Shown piece by piece: positions 1-11,610 of a stretch of 64,000 bases of DNA. A program made the translations under genes and the position numbers. The DNA is from Aromatoleum anaerobium (GTDB taxonomy: Bacteria; Pseudomonadota; Gammaproteobacteria; Burkholderiales; Rhodocyclaceae). Under the pieces are notes generated by a model, which searched no databases, was not told the origin of the DNA, and saw nothing but the letters and a program-made list of their open reading frames with translations. The stretch spans positions 1 through 64,000 of the forward strand of contig NZ_WTVG02000033.1 of assembly GCF_012910705.2 (NCBI RefSeq), written 5' to 3'. How positions within the stretch are numbered: position 1 is the first letter of the stretch; every line of letters begins with the position of its first letter.

Positions 1-1
1 G

Positions 2-91
2 AGCCCGGAGCAGATCGAGCATATCCAGGGGAAGGTCGTGGAAAATTCAAAATTCGTACAACGTTTTTCGGAGCAGGCCCATGGCGGCTAG
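2..91 (+). CDS. C-terminal tail of a 2-oxoacid:ferredoxin oxidoreductase beta-like subunit (partial; possibly PadI)
   Basis: Only the last 29 codons are inside the window; they end in TAG at 89-91. The tail begins SPEQIEHIQGKV, which resembles the end of pyruvate/2-oxoacid:ferredoxin oxidoreductase beta subunits, where a helix of the form RFKHLxPEQIExIQ closes the chain. The stop overlaps the start of the phenylacetate-CoA ligase gene by 11 bases, so the two are co-transcribed. In anaerobic aromatic degraders, phenylglyoxylate oxidoreductase genes (padEFGHI) precede the ligase gene padJ, which makes PadI the natural guess. That name is inferred from context and a short tail; another 2-oxoacid oxidoreductase is possible. 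Confidence 0.5.
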   Translation, partial: SPEQIEHIQGKVVENSKFVQRFSEQAHGG

Positions 92-1430
92 GCAAGACTG
101 GGAGTCGGGGCGCGCCCTGGCAGGTGACGAAATGGAACCGATCGAGAAGGCGAGCCGCGAGGAACTCGCCGCGCTGCAGCTCGAACGGATGAAATGGTCG
201 CTGCAGCACGCGTATGACAACGTGCCGCATTACCGCGCCGCTTTCGACGCGGCCGGCGTGCATCCGTCCGACCTGAAGCAATTGTCGGATCTGGCGCGGT
301 TCCCCTTCACGAGCAAGAAGGAACTGCGCGAGAACTACCCTTACGGCATGTTCGCGGTGCCGATGAGCGAGATCGTGCGCGTGCACGCTTCGTCCGGCAC
401 GACCGGTCTTCCGACTGTCGTCGGCTACACGAAGAACGACATCGCGATGTGGGCCGGCGTCATGGGCCGATCGCTGCGCGCCGCCGGCGGCACGCGCAAC
501 GACATCATCCTGAATTCCTACGGCTACGGCTTGTTCACTGGCGGCCTCGGCGCGCATTACGGCGGCGAGAATCTCGGCGCCGCGGTGATCCCGATGGGGG
601 GCGGAAACACCGAGAAACAGGTGCAGCTGATCCGCGAATTCGGCCCGACGATCATCCTCGCGACGCCGTCCTACATGCTGACGATCGCCGACGAACTGCA
701 GCGCCAAGGCATCGATCCGGCTTCGACGTCGCTGCGCCTCGGCGTGTTCGGCGCCGAACCCTGGACCAACGAGATGCGCCGCGAGATCGAGACGCGCCTC
801 GGCATCGACGCAATCGACATCTACGGCCTGTCCGAAGTCATCGGTCCGGGTGTCGCCTGCGAATGCATCGAGACGAAGGACGGCCCGCACATCTGGGAAG
901 ACCACTTCTATCCCGAAATCATCGATCCCGAGACGGGCGAAGTGCTGCCCGACGGCCAGCCGGGCGAGCTCGTGTTCACGTCGCTGACGAAGGAAGCGCT
1001 GCCGATCATCCGCTACCGCACGCGCGACCTCACCGTGTTGCTGCCGGGGACCGCGCGGCCGATGCGCCGCATCGGCAAGATCACCGGCCGCAGCGACGAC
1101 ATGCTGATCATCCGCGGCGTGAACGTCTTCCCGACGCAGATCGAGGAAATCCTGCTCAAGCATGAATGCCTGTGCGGCCATTACCAGCTGCAGATCAGCC
1201 GCGAGCACCACATGGACGAGATGACGGTGCTCGCCGAAGTGCGCCATGACCTGTCGGACGTGCTCAATGCGAGCCAGCGCGCCGCGATCGCGAGCGAGCT
1301 CCGCCACGAGATCAAGAGCGCCGTCGGCGTGTCGGCCGATGTCCACGTGCTGGAAACCGGCAGCATCGAGCGCACGCAGGTCGGCAAGGCGAAGCGCGTC
1401 ATCGACAAGCGGCCGAAGGCGAGTGTGTGA
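81..1430 (+). CDS. padJ: Phenylacetate-CoA ligase (AMP-forming), PadJ/PaaK type
   Basis: A 449-residue adenylate-forming ligase predicted to activate phenylacetate with ATP and CoA to phenylacetyl-CoA in the cytoplasm. The AMP-binding loop SSGTTG is at residues 104-109, followed by the family blocks FGAEPWTNEMR, DIYGLSEV with a nearby CECIE segment, and RYRTRDL. Length fits the PaaK family (about 430-445). The ATG at 81 has GGAG at 70-73, 7 bases upstream, and overlaps the preceding stop. A later in-frame ATG at 132 has only a weak ribosome site. It lies between a 2-oxoacid oxidoreductase tail and two CoA-handling genes, which supports an anaerobic role (padJ) over the aerobic paaK. Close relatives act on indoleacetate or other aryl acids, so substrate is inferred. 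Confidence 0.85.
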   Translation: MAARQDWESGRALAGDEMEPIEKASREELAALQLERMKWSLQHAYDNVPHYRAAFDAAGVHPSDLKQLSDLARFPFTSKKELRENYPYGMFAVPMSEIVRVHASSGTTGLPTVVGYTKNDIAMWAGVMGRSLRAAGGTRNDIILNSYGYGLFTGGLGAHYGGENLGAAVIPMGGGNTEKQVQLIREFGPTIILATPSYMLTIADELQRQGIDPASTSLRLGVFGAEPWTNEMRREIETRLGIDAIDIYGLSEVIGPGVACECIETKDGPHIWEDHFYPEIIDPETGEVLPDGQPGELVFTSLTKEALPIIRYRTRDLTVLLPGTARPMRRIGKITGRSDDMLIIRGVNVFPTQIEEILLKHECLCGHYQLQISREHHMDEMTVLAEVRHDLSDVLNASQRAAIASELRHEIKSAVGVSADVHVLETGSIERTQVGKAKRVIDKRPKASV

Positions 1431-1505
1431 TACGGCACCGGTAGCACCAGGGAATTCCAACAAAAGCCGCGCGGCAATCCGTGGGGCGATAACGGAGACA
1501 GCACA

Positions 1506-3590
1506 GTGAACGATCGGTCGACATTCAATCCGGGCGCGGCGGTGAACGCCGTGGCCGGAGAGCTGTTCAAGCAGGCGGCGTCGGAAGGGCGCGACGCACT
1601 CAACACCGCGGAACTCGAGAAGTTCGTCGCCAGCTTCGGCGCCGCGCTGGCCGAGGGGACGCCGGGCGGCGTCGATCTTCGCATCGAATTGAACAACACG
1701 CGCGAGTTCGGCATTGTCATCACCGCAGGGCAGGGCGGCATCGATGCGCAGCTCGACCGCGACAATTTCCGCAAGGACCGCGCGAGCGTTTCGGCCTCGG
1801 TCGAACTGACCGACGCCGCCGACTTTCTCGGCCTGTTCCGGCGCACCCTCGCGTACCGCAAGATGGCAGCGCTCGCGCAGCGTGACGGACGCCGTCCGCC
1901 GGACCAGGTGCTCGAATTCTGCTTCGGTCTGATGCTCGGCCTCGCGCGCGAGTATTCCGCGACCAACCCGCAGGCCCCGTTCGTGCTGCGCACGCTCGAA
2001 CTCGACTCGGTGCAGTTCAACAAGAAGCCGACGGTCGGCAGCGCCCGCTTCGAGTTCGGTGCCCCGGTCGCGGGTCGCCTGCCGCGTCCGGTGCACAAGA
2101 TCGACAAGCTCATCCACCCCCAGTCGATCGGCATCATCGGCGTGTCGGCGACGAGCATGAATTTCGGCCGCATCATCCTGAAGAACCTGATGGGCAGCGG
2201 CTATCCGAAGGAAAAACTGACGATCCTGCGCCCCGGCGAGACCGAGATCGACGGCGTGCGCTGCGTCGAGAGCCTCAAGGCGCTCGACCACAAGCTCGAC
2301 CTCCTGATCGTCGCGGTCGCCGCCGATGCGGTGTACGGCCTCGTCGACGAGATCATCGAAACCGACGCGGTCGAGTCGGTGATGCTGATTCCGGGCAGCC
2401 TCGGCGAGACGGCGAAGAGCAGGGAACCGGCCGCGGCGCTCGCGGCGCGCATCAACGCGGCACACGGCAGACCCGACGGCGGGCCGGTCTTCCTCGGCGC
2501 GAACTGCCTCGGCGTGGTGTCGCATCCGGGCGGCTACGATTCCTGGTTCATCCCGCTCGAGCGCCTGCCCAAACCGCAGAAAAAGCCCGAACGCAACTCG
2601 GTGATGCTGAGCCAGAGCGGCGCATTCATGATCACGCGGCTGTCGCAGAACCCGTGGCTCGACCCGCGGTACATGCTCGCGCTGGGCAACCAGACCGATC
2701 TGACGCACGGCGACATGCTCGGTTTCTTCGCCGAACGGCCGGATATCGAGACGATCGGGGTGTACATCGAAGGCTTCAAGGACGGCGACGGACTCGATTT
2801 CGCCAAGGCAGTGCGCCGCGCGGTCGAGAACGGCAAGCAGGTCGTTGTCTACAAGTCGGGCCGCACCGAAGCGGGTGCCGGCGGCGTGATGGGCCATACG
2901 GCTTCCATCGCCGGCGACCCGGTGCTGTTCGAGTCGGTGCTGCGCCAGGCAGGCGCGATTGTCGCCGAGGACTTCAATACGTTCGACGATCTCTTCTACA
3001 TCGCCGGCGCGCTGCATCATAAGAAGGTCGGCAAACGCATCGGGGCGATCAGCGGCGCCGGTTTCGAAGCTGTCGGCATGGCCGATTCGATCGTCTCCGA
3101 GACTTTCGCGCTGGACATGGGCGCGCTCGAGGACGCGACCGTCAAGCGCGTCGGGGAGATCCTCGCGGCGAAGCGGCTCGATGCGCTGGTCGAAGTGCGC
3201 AACCCGATCGACATCAATCCCGGCGCTGACGACGAGGCGCACCTGCTGATCACGCAGGCCTTCCTCGACGACCCGAACATCGACGCGGTCGTCGTCGGCC
3301 TCGACCCGACCGCGCCCTCGATCCGCGCCCTCGAATCGAGCACGCTGCGCCCCGGCTTCGACCTGTCGGACCCGAAGGGCACGGTCCATCTGATGCCGCC
3401 GCTGGTCGAACGCAACGACAAGCCGGTGATCGGCATCGTCGACGGCGGCGTCCTCTACGATGCGATGGCTGCCCGCCTGATGGATCAGGGCGTGTGCGTG
3501 TTCCGCAACTGCGGGCGCGGCACCCGGGCGCTGGTCCGCTACGTCGAGGCTCGCCTCAACGCGGACGCCATCAAGAACCGCAATCAGTAA
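1506..3590 (+). CDS. NDP-forming acyl-CoA synthetase alpha-like protein with an N-terminal beta-domain remnant
   Basis: A 694-residue protein starting at GTG (GGAG at 1494-1497). From about residue 200 it carries a succinyl-CoA-ligase-alpha type CoA-binding fold (HPQSIGIIGVSA) and then a ligase-CoA domain. The segment GGVMGHTASIAGDP contains His464, which aligns with the phosphohistidine of ADP-forming acyl-CoA synthetases (SHTGxLAG). The first 195 residues look like a shrunken C-lobe of the ATP-grasp beta subunit (FGIVITAGQGGI, later LELDSVQF where the family has ELDINPL). No full ATP-grasp nucleotide site is visible. It follows padJ and precedes a thioesterase gene, so it probably acts on an acyl-CoA of the same pathway. 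Whether it makes ATP, needs a partner beta subunit, or only binds CoA cannot be told from sequence. Confidence 0.7.
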   Translation: MNDRSTFNPGAAVNAVAGELFKQAASEGRDALNTAELEKFVASFGAALAEGTPGGVDLRIELNNTREFGIVITAGQGGIDAQLDRDNFRKDRASVSASVELTDAADFLGLFRRTLAYRKMAALAQRDGRRPPDQVLEFCFGLMLGLAREYSATNPQAPFVLRTLELDSVQFNKKPTVGSARFEFGAPVAGRLPRPVHKIDKLIHPQSIGIIGVSATSMNFGRIILKNLMGSGYPKEKLTILRPGETEIDGVRCVESLKALDHKLDLLIVAVAADAVYGLVDEIIETDAVESVMLIPGSLGETAKSREPAAALAARINAAHGRPDGGPVFLGANCLGVVSHPGGYDSWFIPLERLPKPQKKPERNSVMLSQSGAFMITRLSQNPWLDPRYMLALGNQTDLTHGDMLGFFAERPDIETIGVYIEGFKDGDGLDFAKAVRRAVENGKQVVVYKSGRTEAGAGGVMGHTASIAGDPVLFESVLRQAGAIVAEDFNTFDDLFYIAGALHHKKVGKRIGAISGAGFEAVGMADSIVSETFALDMGALEDATVKRVGEILAAKRLDALVEVRNPIDINPGADDEAHLLITQAFLDDPNIDAVVVGLDPTAPSIRALESSTLRPGFDLSDPKGTVHLMPPLVERNDKPVIGIVDGGVLYDAMAARLMDQGVCVFRNCGRGTRALVRYVEARLNADAIKNRNQ

Positions 3591-3607
3591 GCCTTGGCTG
3601 AAAAAGC

Positions 3608-3634
3608 GGCAGCCCTCCATCCGGGACGGCTGCC
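3608..3634 (+). terminator. Weak intercistronic hairpin before the thioesterase gene
   Basis: GGCAGCC at 3608-3614 pairs with GGCTGCC at 3628-3634 across a 13-base loop and is followed by TTT only. It sits between the synthetase stop and the thioesterase ribosome site. It may be a processing or attenuation element rather than a true terminator. Confidence 0.3.
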
Positions 3635-3667
3635 TTTGGAAAACATGCAACAACTGGAGGAAATCAA

Positions 3668-4078
3668 ATGAGCGAGACTCTGAAAGCCGGCCTGACCTCG
3701 ACGCGGCGTTACGACATCGATGCCGGTCGCACGATCGGATTCATGGGCGACGATTGCCGCGTCTACTCGACGCCGAGCCTGCTGTACGACATCGAAGTCG
3801 TCTGCCGCGACCTGCTGCTCGAAAATATCGAGCCGGGCAAGGATTCGGTCGGCACGCGCGTCGAACTCGACCACGTCGGTGCGACCTTGCTCGGCATGTG
3901 GATCGAGATCACCGTGACCGTGACCGAAGTCAATGGCCCGGCCGTGACGTTCGAGTTCACCGCGCGCGACGCGCTCGAGGAAGTCGCCCGTGGCAAGCAC
4001 AGCCGCTTCGTCGTCGGCGCCGAGAAGACCGCGCAGCGGCTGAAGGCGAAACTCGCCAAGGCGCTGGCTGCGGCGTAA
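3668..4078 (+). CDS. FlK-like hotdog acyl-CoA thioesterase
   Basis: A 136-residue single hotdog-fold protein predicted to hydrolyse an acyl-CoA in the cytoplasm. Candidate catalytic residues are Thr35 (STPS), Glu43 and His69 (LDHVGATLLG). Their spacing, 8 then 26 residues, equals that of Thr42/Glu50/His76 in fluoroacetyl-CoA thioesterase FlK. The ATG has a strong GGAGG at 3656-3660, 7 bases upstream. It is the last gene of the aromatic-acid run, so a plausible role is releasing CoA from a stalled or toxic acyl-CoA of that pathway. The substrate is unknown; fluoroacetate resistance is not implied. Confidence 0.75.
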   Translation: MSETLKAGLTSTRRYDIDAGRTIGFMGDDCRVYSTPSLLYDIEVVCRDLLLENIEPGKDSVGTRVELDHVGATLLGMWIEITVTVTEVNGPAVTFEFTARDALEEVARGKHSRFVVGAEKTAQRLKAKLAKALAAA

Positions 4079-4101
4079 TACCTTAAGCATTGCGGCAAGC
4101 G

Positions 4102-4127
4102 CCGCGCTGCCGGATGCGGCAGCGCGG
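4102..4127. terminator. Bidirectional hairpin between convergent genes
   Basis: A perfect 11-bp GC-rich stem (4102-4112 with 4117-4127) with a 4-base loop lies between the thioesterase stop (4078) and the stop of the minus-strand histidine kinase (4234). There is no T-tract on either side, so it may act as an RNA-stabilising end or a Rho-assisted terminator. Confidence 0.45.
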
Positions 4128-4233
4128 TCGCCGCCCGCCTACGGCAGGGACCGGCCGCTGGTCCCTGCCCCCTCCCGAATCCTCCGTGCCAGCCCCGGCG
4201 CACCGGCGAAAGCCCGCGGTTTCCGCTCTTTCG

Positions 4234-5906
4234 CTACCCGTGAGCCTTGTGACCGGCGCTTGCGTCGCGTGGCAGCACGACCCTGAAAGTCGATCCGGTA
4301 CCGACTTCGCTCCGGACTTCGATACGGCCGCCATGCTTGTGTACGATTCCGTATGAAAGCGACAGGCCCAGCCCGGTGCCTCTGCCGACCGCCTTGGTCG
4401 TGAAAAAGGGTTCGAAGATCCGCCCGACGTGCTCCGGCTTGATGCCCTTGCCGGTGTCTTCCACTTCCACCCAGACGTTCTGCTCGTCGTGCCCCGTGCG
4501 CAGCGTGATCCGGCCGCGATTCTCGATCGCGTGCGCCGCGTTGATCAGCAGGTTCATGAACACCTGGTTGAGCTGCGACGGGAAACATTCGATCTGCGGA
4601 AGATTGCTGTATTCCTTGACCACCTCGGCCTTGTACTTGAGTTCGTTCCACACGACGTTCAGCGTGCTCTCGAGCCCCGTCTCCAGGTTTGCCCACTCCC
4701 GCTCCGAGCGGTCGACGTGCGAGAAGTCCTTCAGGTCCTGCACGATGCGTTTGACTCGCTGCAGTCCGTCGAGGGACTCGCTCAGCAGGCTGCCGATGTC
4801 CTCGCTCAGGTAAGCGGCATCCACTTCTTTCTTCAACTGGTCGAGATCCTGGAGCTTGTCCGGAGCCAGCGTGTCTTCGAGCTGCTCGTAGGCCGCCAGC
4901 AGCTTCAACATATCGCTGGCGTACCTCTGCAAGGTGCCGAGATTGGAGTTTACAAACGCTATGGGATTGTTGATCTCGTGCGCGACACCGGCTGCGAGCT
5001 GGCCGATGGAGGCCATCTTTTCTGACTGCAGCAGCTGGTTTTGCGCTTCTTCGAGCTTCCTGATCAGCACCTCCTGACGCATCTTCTCGGCCAGCAGCGT
5101 CGCGTTCGCTGTTTCCAGTTCCGCGGTCCGCTCCCGCACGCGTTCTTCCAGCCTGTCGCGCGAGTCGCGCAGCGCCTCTTCGGCATGCGTGCGTTGGGTG
5201 ATGTCGTTGTAGCCGAACACGCGGCCGACGATGCGCTCGCCAAGATATTGCGGGCGCGACTTGCATTCGAAAACCCGGCCGTCTCCGAGCCGCAGGAGAT
5301 CCTCGGTTTCGCTGCTGTCGACGATCGCCTGCAGGCGTGCGCGACAGCTTTCCGACTCGACGACGTGCTCCGCCATGAACTCGATGATCGCCGCGTCGTT
5401 GCGCTCGAGCAGCAAGTCGTCAGGGATGTTCCACATCGTGCTGAACAGCCGGTTCATGCTCGCGATGCGACCGTGCCCGTCGATCACGAGGATTCCGTTG
5501 CCGGTCGATTCGAGCGTTGCCCTGAGCTGCGACAGGGTCTGTTCCAGCGCGTCCTCGACCTTGCGCTCGTTCTGAACGTCCCTCGCCTGCACCAGCAGCA
5601 GGGGCGCCCCGCCGTGGTCGACGACCCGGACGGACTTGATGACGTTCAGCATCGACGCATCGGCGCAGTGATAAAGCCCTTCATGGCCCTCGATCTCGCG
5701 ATACTGGCCGTTGCGCACGTCTTCCCAGTAGAAGACGTCCTGCAGCGAGCTTTCGATGTCGGTGATCGTCATCGCGAGCAGCTCTTCGCCGGAATATCCG
5801 AGCGTCTGCGCGGTGATCCGGTTGGCCATGACGATCCCCAGATGGACTGGTTCGACGAGCAGCATCATGTGCGGGCTGTGATCGAGCATCAACTGCGGAA
5901 GGCTGT

Positions 5907-5910
<4 letters not shown>
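4234..5910 (-). CDS. PAS-PAS sensor histidine kinase
   Basis: A 558-residue soluble sensor kinase with no membrane segment. Two PAS-like domains span about residues 5-115 and 125-240, followed by a coiled linker (residues 245-300) and the phosphoacceptor helix with AAGVAHEINNP, where His311 is the predicted phosphorylation site. The ATPase domain shows the N box (NLLINAAHAIENRG), the G1 box (DTGKGI), FEPFFTTK and GTGLGLSLSYGIV. No receiver domain is fused and no response regulator gene is adjacent. The ATG at 5910-5908 overlaps the stop of the upstream HD-GYP gene (ATGA), so the two are translationally coupled and probably belong to one signalling pathway. An in-frame extension to 6315 lies inside the HD-GYP gene and is rejected. 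Confidence 0.88.
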
Positions 5911-8309
<2,399 letters not shown>

Positions 8310-8367
8310 GGCGGGGGCAGCCCTGCGGCACGCGGCGATTCGGCGGGCATGGCGCGTCTGCTGCGAC

Positions 8368-9162
8368 TCAGCGTGCAACGAGAGTGCGTGCGGTAAAGCG
8401 GTGCCGCACCTCGCTCGCGAATTCGCCCTGGTCATCCCACGTCCATTCGACGAACCTCACGTCGCCGTCGCGCCGCATCGTGATCACGGTGGAGCAGCGC
8501 GTGCCGTAACCCGGCGCGCGGATGAAGGCGGGCGACAGCCAGCGCTCCCACTCTGCGCTGACGCCCGTCTCCGGCAGGTGGCTGTCGGGCGCCGCAGCAA
8601 CGTCGCGCAACAGCGGGAGGAACGCGTCCTCTTGGTCTTCGGGCAGGCGGGCGAGGGCGGCGGAGAAGCGCTCGCGGGCGAGCCGGACCTTGGGCCACGG
8701 CGTATCGAGGAGATGGTTCGATAGCCCGTAGATGCCCGCTTCGAGCAGCCGTACGGCGCCGGTGGTGCTTTCATGGATGCCCAGATGCCGGCCGTCGCTG
8801 ACAAGCATGTTGAACGCAGCGTAGTCCGGACTGACCGCAGCAATGCGGCGCAGGGTTGCCTGGGCGTTGGCATTGGCGTTGTCGGCGGCAGTGAGGCAGT
8901 CGCGCACGAGAATGCCGCGCGACGGCGCGCCCGGCCGGTGCAGCGTCGGGTCGCGATAATTCGTCAATGCCGCGAAGCGTCCGCTGCGCGTGACCCCCAT
9001 CCACGTCCCGCCGCCCTCGAGATCCCGGCCGGCGAGCAGATCCGGCGCGTCGCTCCACCAGTGGGCGGGCACCGCGGGACGAGCGAGGAACTCGTCGCGG
9101 TTCGCGGCCACGACGAGCGGGTAGTCGGGGTGAGCCTGCCAGCCGATGACGATCAGGCACAT
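8368..9162 (-). CDS. NRDE (TANGO2-like) family protein
   Basis: A 264-residue protein starting MCLIVIGW, with the AANRDEFLARP motif that names the NRDE family near residues 20-30, followed by GGTWMGVTRSGRFAALTNYRDP and a conserved GLSNHLLDTPWPKV block. The biochemical role of this family is poorly defined; animal TANGO2 has been tied to membrane trafficking or haem/lipid handling. The start at 9162 overlaps the stop of the DUF4936 gene by 10 bases, so the two are coupled on the minus strand. Confidence 0.85.
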   Translation of the reverse strand: MCLIVIGWQAHPDYPLVVAANRDEFLARPAVPAHWWSDAPDLLAGRDLEGGGTWMGVTRSGRFAALTNYRDPTLHRPGAPSRGILVRDCLTAADNANANAQATLRRIAAVSPDYAAFNMLVSDGRHLGIHESTTGAVRLLEAGIYGLSNHLLDTPWPKVRLARERFSAALARLPEDQEDAFLPLLRDVAAAPDSHLPETGVSAEWERWLSPAFIRAPGYGTRCSTVITMRRDGDVRFVEWTWDDQGEFASEVRHRFTARTLVAR

Positions 9163-9461
9163 TCGATGAAACGTTCGAGGTGCCTGGCCGAACCGGGCTC
9201 GATCAGGTCGGTGAGCCGATGCGCTTCGGTCTCGGCACCGAGCGCGGCTTCGAAGGCGGCCGGATCGGCAACGGATTCGTAGATCTCCATCCACGTCGCG
9301 TCGTCGCCACGACGCTCCATCAGCCGGCCCGACACCATCGTGCGGGCGGCAATCGCGGCCTGCATCGCGCGCACGTTCGCATGCGCGTCATCGCGGTCGA
9401 CGCCGGCGCGAATGCGATAGTAGATGAAGTAATGGATGCGCGCGGTTTCGCTGATGGCCAT
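9153..9461 (-). CDS. DUF4936 family protein
   Basis: A 102-residue protein (MAISETARIHYFIYYRI start) with a ferredoxin-like alpha/beta pattern reminiscent of dimeric alpha-beta barrel proteins. It matches the DUF4936 type that accompanies ygfZ and the NRDE gene in Rhodocyclales. Only 3 bases separate its start from the ygfZ stop (9465), and its own stop overlaps the NRDE gene, so all three are one minus-strand operon. Function unknown. Confidence 0.75.
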   Translation of the reverse strand: MAISETARIHYFIYYRIRAGVDRDDAHANVRAMQAAIAARTMVSGRLMERRGDDATWMEIYESVADPAAFEAALGAETEAHRLTDLIEPGSARHLERFIECA

Positions 9462-9464
9462 CGT

Positions 9465-10496
9465 TCAGGGCAGGGCGTAAGGAAGGTCGAGAAAGGAAAG
9501 CCGCGGACCGGCGAGGCTTCCGAGATGCACGTCGCCGGCCTCGGCGCAGCTGGTCTGCATGACCGCGAGCGCCTCGAACCCGCCTGCGGGGGAGGGCGCG
9601 ACGTTGACCAGCTTGCCCGCAGACTGGTTGCCGAACTCCGGCGCGAAGACGTCGGCGCCCGGCTGCGGCTCCACGCCATCGGCAACCCGGACGCGGTACA
9701 TGCGCTTCTTGAGCTTCCCGAGGTACTGCGTCCGCGCGACGATCTCCTGGCCGGGGTAGCAGCCTTTCTGGAAACTGACGCCGCCGATGATTTCATAGTT
9801 GAGCATTTGCGCGACGAATTCTTCCTGCGTCGGGGTGGTGATCAGAGGTACGCCGGCGCGGATCATCGCGAGCTGCCACGCCGCGGTGCCGGCCTTCGTG
9901 GCGCCCGCCGCGAGCAGCGCGCCGAATGCCCGCGGGGCCTCGGCGACGGGAAGTGCGACGAGGAAGTTGTTGTCGTCGAGGCGAATGCAGCGCGTGTCTC
10001 CCGCCGCGGCCTGCGTCATCGCGGTGGTCGGCACGGCGAGCCCGGCGCGCGCGAGCACCTGGGCCGCGTCGCTGCCGCTGATGCCCACGAGCGCCGTTTC
10101 GGCTGCGCCATCGGCGAGCTTGACCTTGCTGCGCAGCACGTACATCGACAGCTTCTTCAGCAGCGCCGGCTGGAGGTCGGCGGACATCACGAGCGCGTGA
10201 CCGTCGGCTTCTTTCCACACCAGGATGCTGGCGAGCATCCTGCCCTTCGGCGAATTGAAGCTGTTCCACTGCGCGCCATCGGCCGAGAGGTTCTTGACGT
10301 CGTTCGAGAACAGGTTGTGCAGGAAGGGCGCGGAGTCTTCGCCGCGGCTGCGGATCATCCCGAGATGCACGAGCGGCACGGCGACGGTGGCAGGCGGCGC
10401 AAATCCGGCGTCCGGGGTATCGAAACGGATGCCGGCGCTTTCGATCGTGGCGCCTTCCGCGATGAGAAAATCGGTCCAGGTCGTATTCGTATTCAT
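9465..10496 (-). CDS. ygfZ: YgfZ/GcvT-like folate-binding protein, Fe-S cluster maintenance
   Basis: A 343-residue GcvT-fold protein. The family signature KGCYPGQEIVART is present with Cys246 as the conserved cysteine. YgfZ-type proteins bind tetrahydrofolate and assist assembly or repair of 4Fe-4S enzymes such as the radical-SAM enzyme MiaB. Start set at the ATG at 10496 (MNTNTTWTDFL), since an upstream TTG/GTG extension to 10553 has no family match. On the minus strand a perfect TATAAT (10536-10531) lies about 35 bases upstream, facing away from mltG. Confidence 0.88.
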   Translation of the reverse strand: MNTNTTWTDFLIAEGATIESAGIRFDTPDAGFAPPATVAVPLVHLGMIRSRGEDSAPFLHNLFSNDVKNLSADGAQWNSFNSPKGRMLASILVWKEADGHALVMSADLQPALLKKLSMYVLRSKVKLADGAAETALVGISGSDAAQVLARAGLAVPTTAMTQAAAGDTRCIRLDDNNFLVALPVAEAPRAFGALLAAGATKAGTAAWQLAMIRAGVPLITTPTQEEFVAQMLNYEIIGGVSFQKGCYPGQEIVARTQYLGKLKKRMYRVRVADGVEPQPGADVFAPEFGNQSAGKLVNVAPSPAGGFEALAVMQTSCAEAGDVHLGSLAGPRLSFLDLPYALP

Positions 10497-10608
10497 GTCG
10501 TTAAGCCGGAGTCGGAGAATGCGATGAAGTATTATAGGGTCCGCTCGCCGCAAGCGGTCGCCGGCGAATCGCCCCCGACATGCCGAGGTTCAATTATTTT
10601 ACTATCGC

Positions 10609-11610
10609 ATGAAGTCGCTGCTCCTCCGATTGTTCCTCGTCGTCGCACTCGGCGCTGCAGCGAGTCTCGCCGCCGCGTGGTGGTATGTCACGCGTCCGCT
10701 GCCGCTCGCCCGGCCGGTCGTCGACTTCACGGTGCAGCGCGGATTTACGATGCGCGAGGCGGCTGCGGCGATCGCCAATGCGGGCGTCGACGTGAATCCG
10801 CGCGTGCTGTACTGGATCGCGCGGCTCACGGGCAAGGCCGACCGCATTCTCGCGGGCAGCTACGAAGTCCACGCCGGGATCACGCCGTGGCTGCTGATCC
10901 TCAAGCTGTCGAGCGGCGATGTGTCGCAGGCTGAACTGCGCCTCGTCGAGGGCTGGAATTTCCGCCAGGTACGGGCCGCACTCGAAGCAAACCCCGACCT
11001 GATCCAGGATGCCGCGGGCCTGTCGGAGGCGGAGATCCTGCAGCGCATCGGCGCGACGGAATCCCACCCCGAAGGGCTGTTCTTTCCTGATACCTATCTT
11101 TTCGACAAGCAGTCGAGCGCCCTGGCGCTGCTCGCCCGCACCTATCGGGCGATGCACGAGCGATTGGCGCAGGCGTGGGAGACGCGAAATCCCGATCTGC
11201 CCCTCGCGTCGCCGTACGAAGCGCTGATCCTCGCCTCGATCGTCGAGAAGGAAACGGGCCGCGCGGAGGATCGCGCGCTGATCGCGTCGGTGTTCGTCAA
11301 CCGCCTGCGCATCGGCATGCGTTTGCAGACCGATCCCGCCGTGATCTATGGCCAGGGCAGCGCGTTCGACGGGAATCTGCGCAAGCGCGACCTCGAAAGC
11401 GACCACGCCTACAACACCTATACGCGCGACGGACTTCCGCCGACCCCGATCGCGATGCCGGGACTCGACGCACTGATTGCCGCAGTCAGGCCGCCGACGA
11501 CCGATTACCTTTATTTCGTCTCCCGCGGTGACGGCACGAGCGAGTTTTCGACGAATCTGAACGACCATAACAAGGCCGTGAATCAATACCAGCGGAGAAC
11601 AGGAAGTTGA
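10609..11610 (+). CDS. mltG: Endolytic murein transglycosylase MltG
   Basis: A 333-residue inner-membrane protein with one N-terminal anchor (about residues 4-27, [20 protein letters not shown]) and a periplasmic YceG domain. The catalytic glutamate is Glu213 in ASIVEKETG, followed by the conserved [10 protein letters not shown] and YNTY blocks. It cleaves nascent glycan strands and sets chain length. The gene heads a plus-strand run with tmk and holB, the same order as in Escherichia coli, and its stop overlaps the tmk TTG start. Confidence 0.95.
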   Translation: MKSLLLRLFLVVALGAAASLAAAWWYVTRPLPLARPVVDFTVQRGFTMREAAAAIANAGVDVNPRVLYWIARLTGKADRILAGSYEVHAGITPWLLILKLSSGDVSQAELRLVEGWNFRQVRAALEANPDLIQDAAGLSEAEILQRIGATESHPEGLFFPDTYLFDKQSSALALLARTYRAMHERLAQAWETRNPDLPLASPYEALILASIVEKETGRAEDRALIASVFVNRLRIGMRLQTDPAVIYGQGSAFDGNLRKRDLESDHAYNTYTRDGLPPTPIAMPGLDALIAAVRPPTTDYLYFVSRGDGTSEFSTNLNDHNKAVNQYQRRTGS

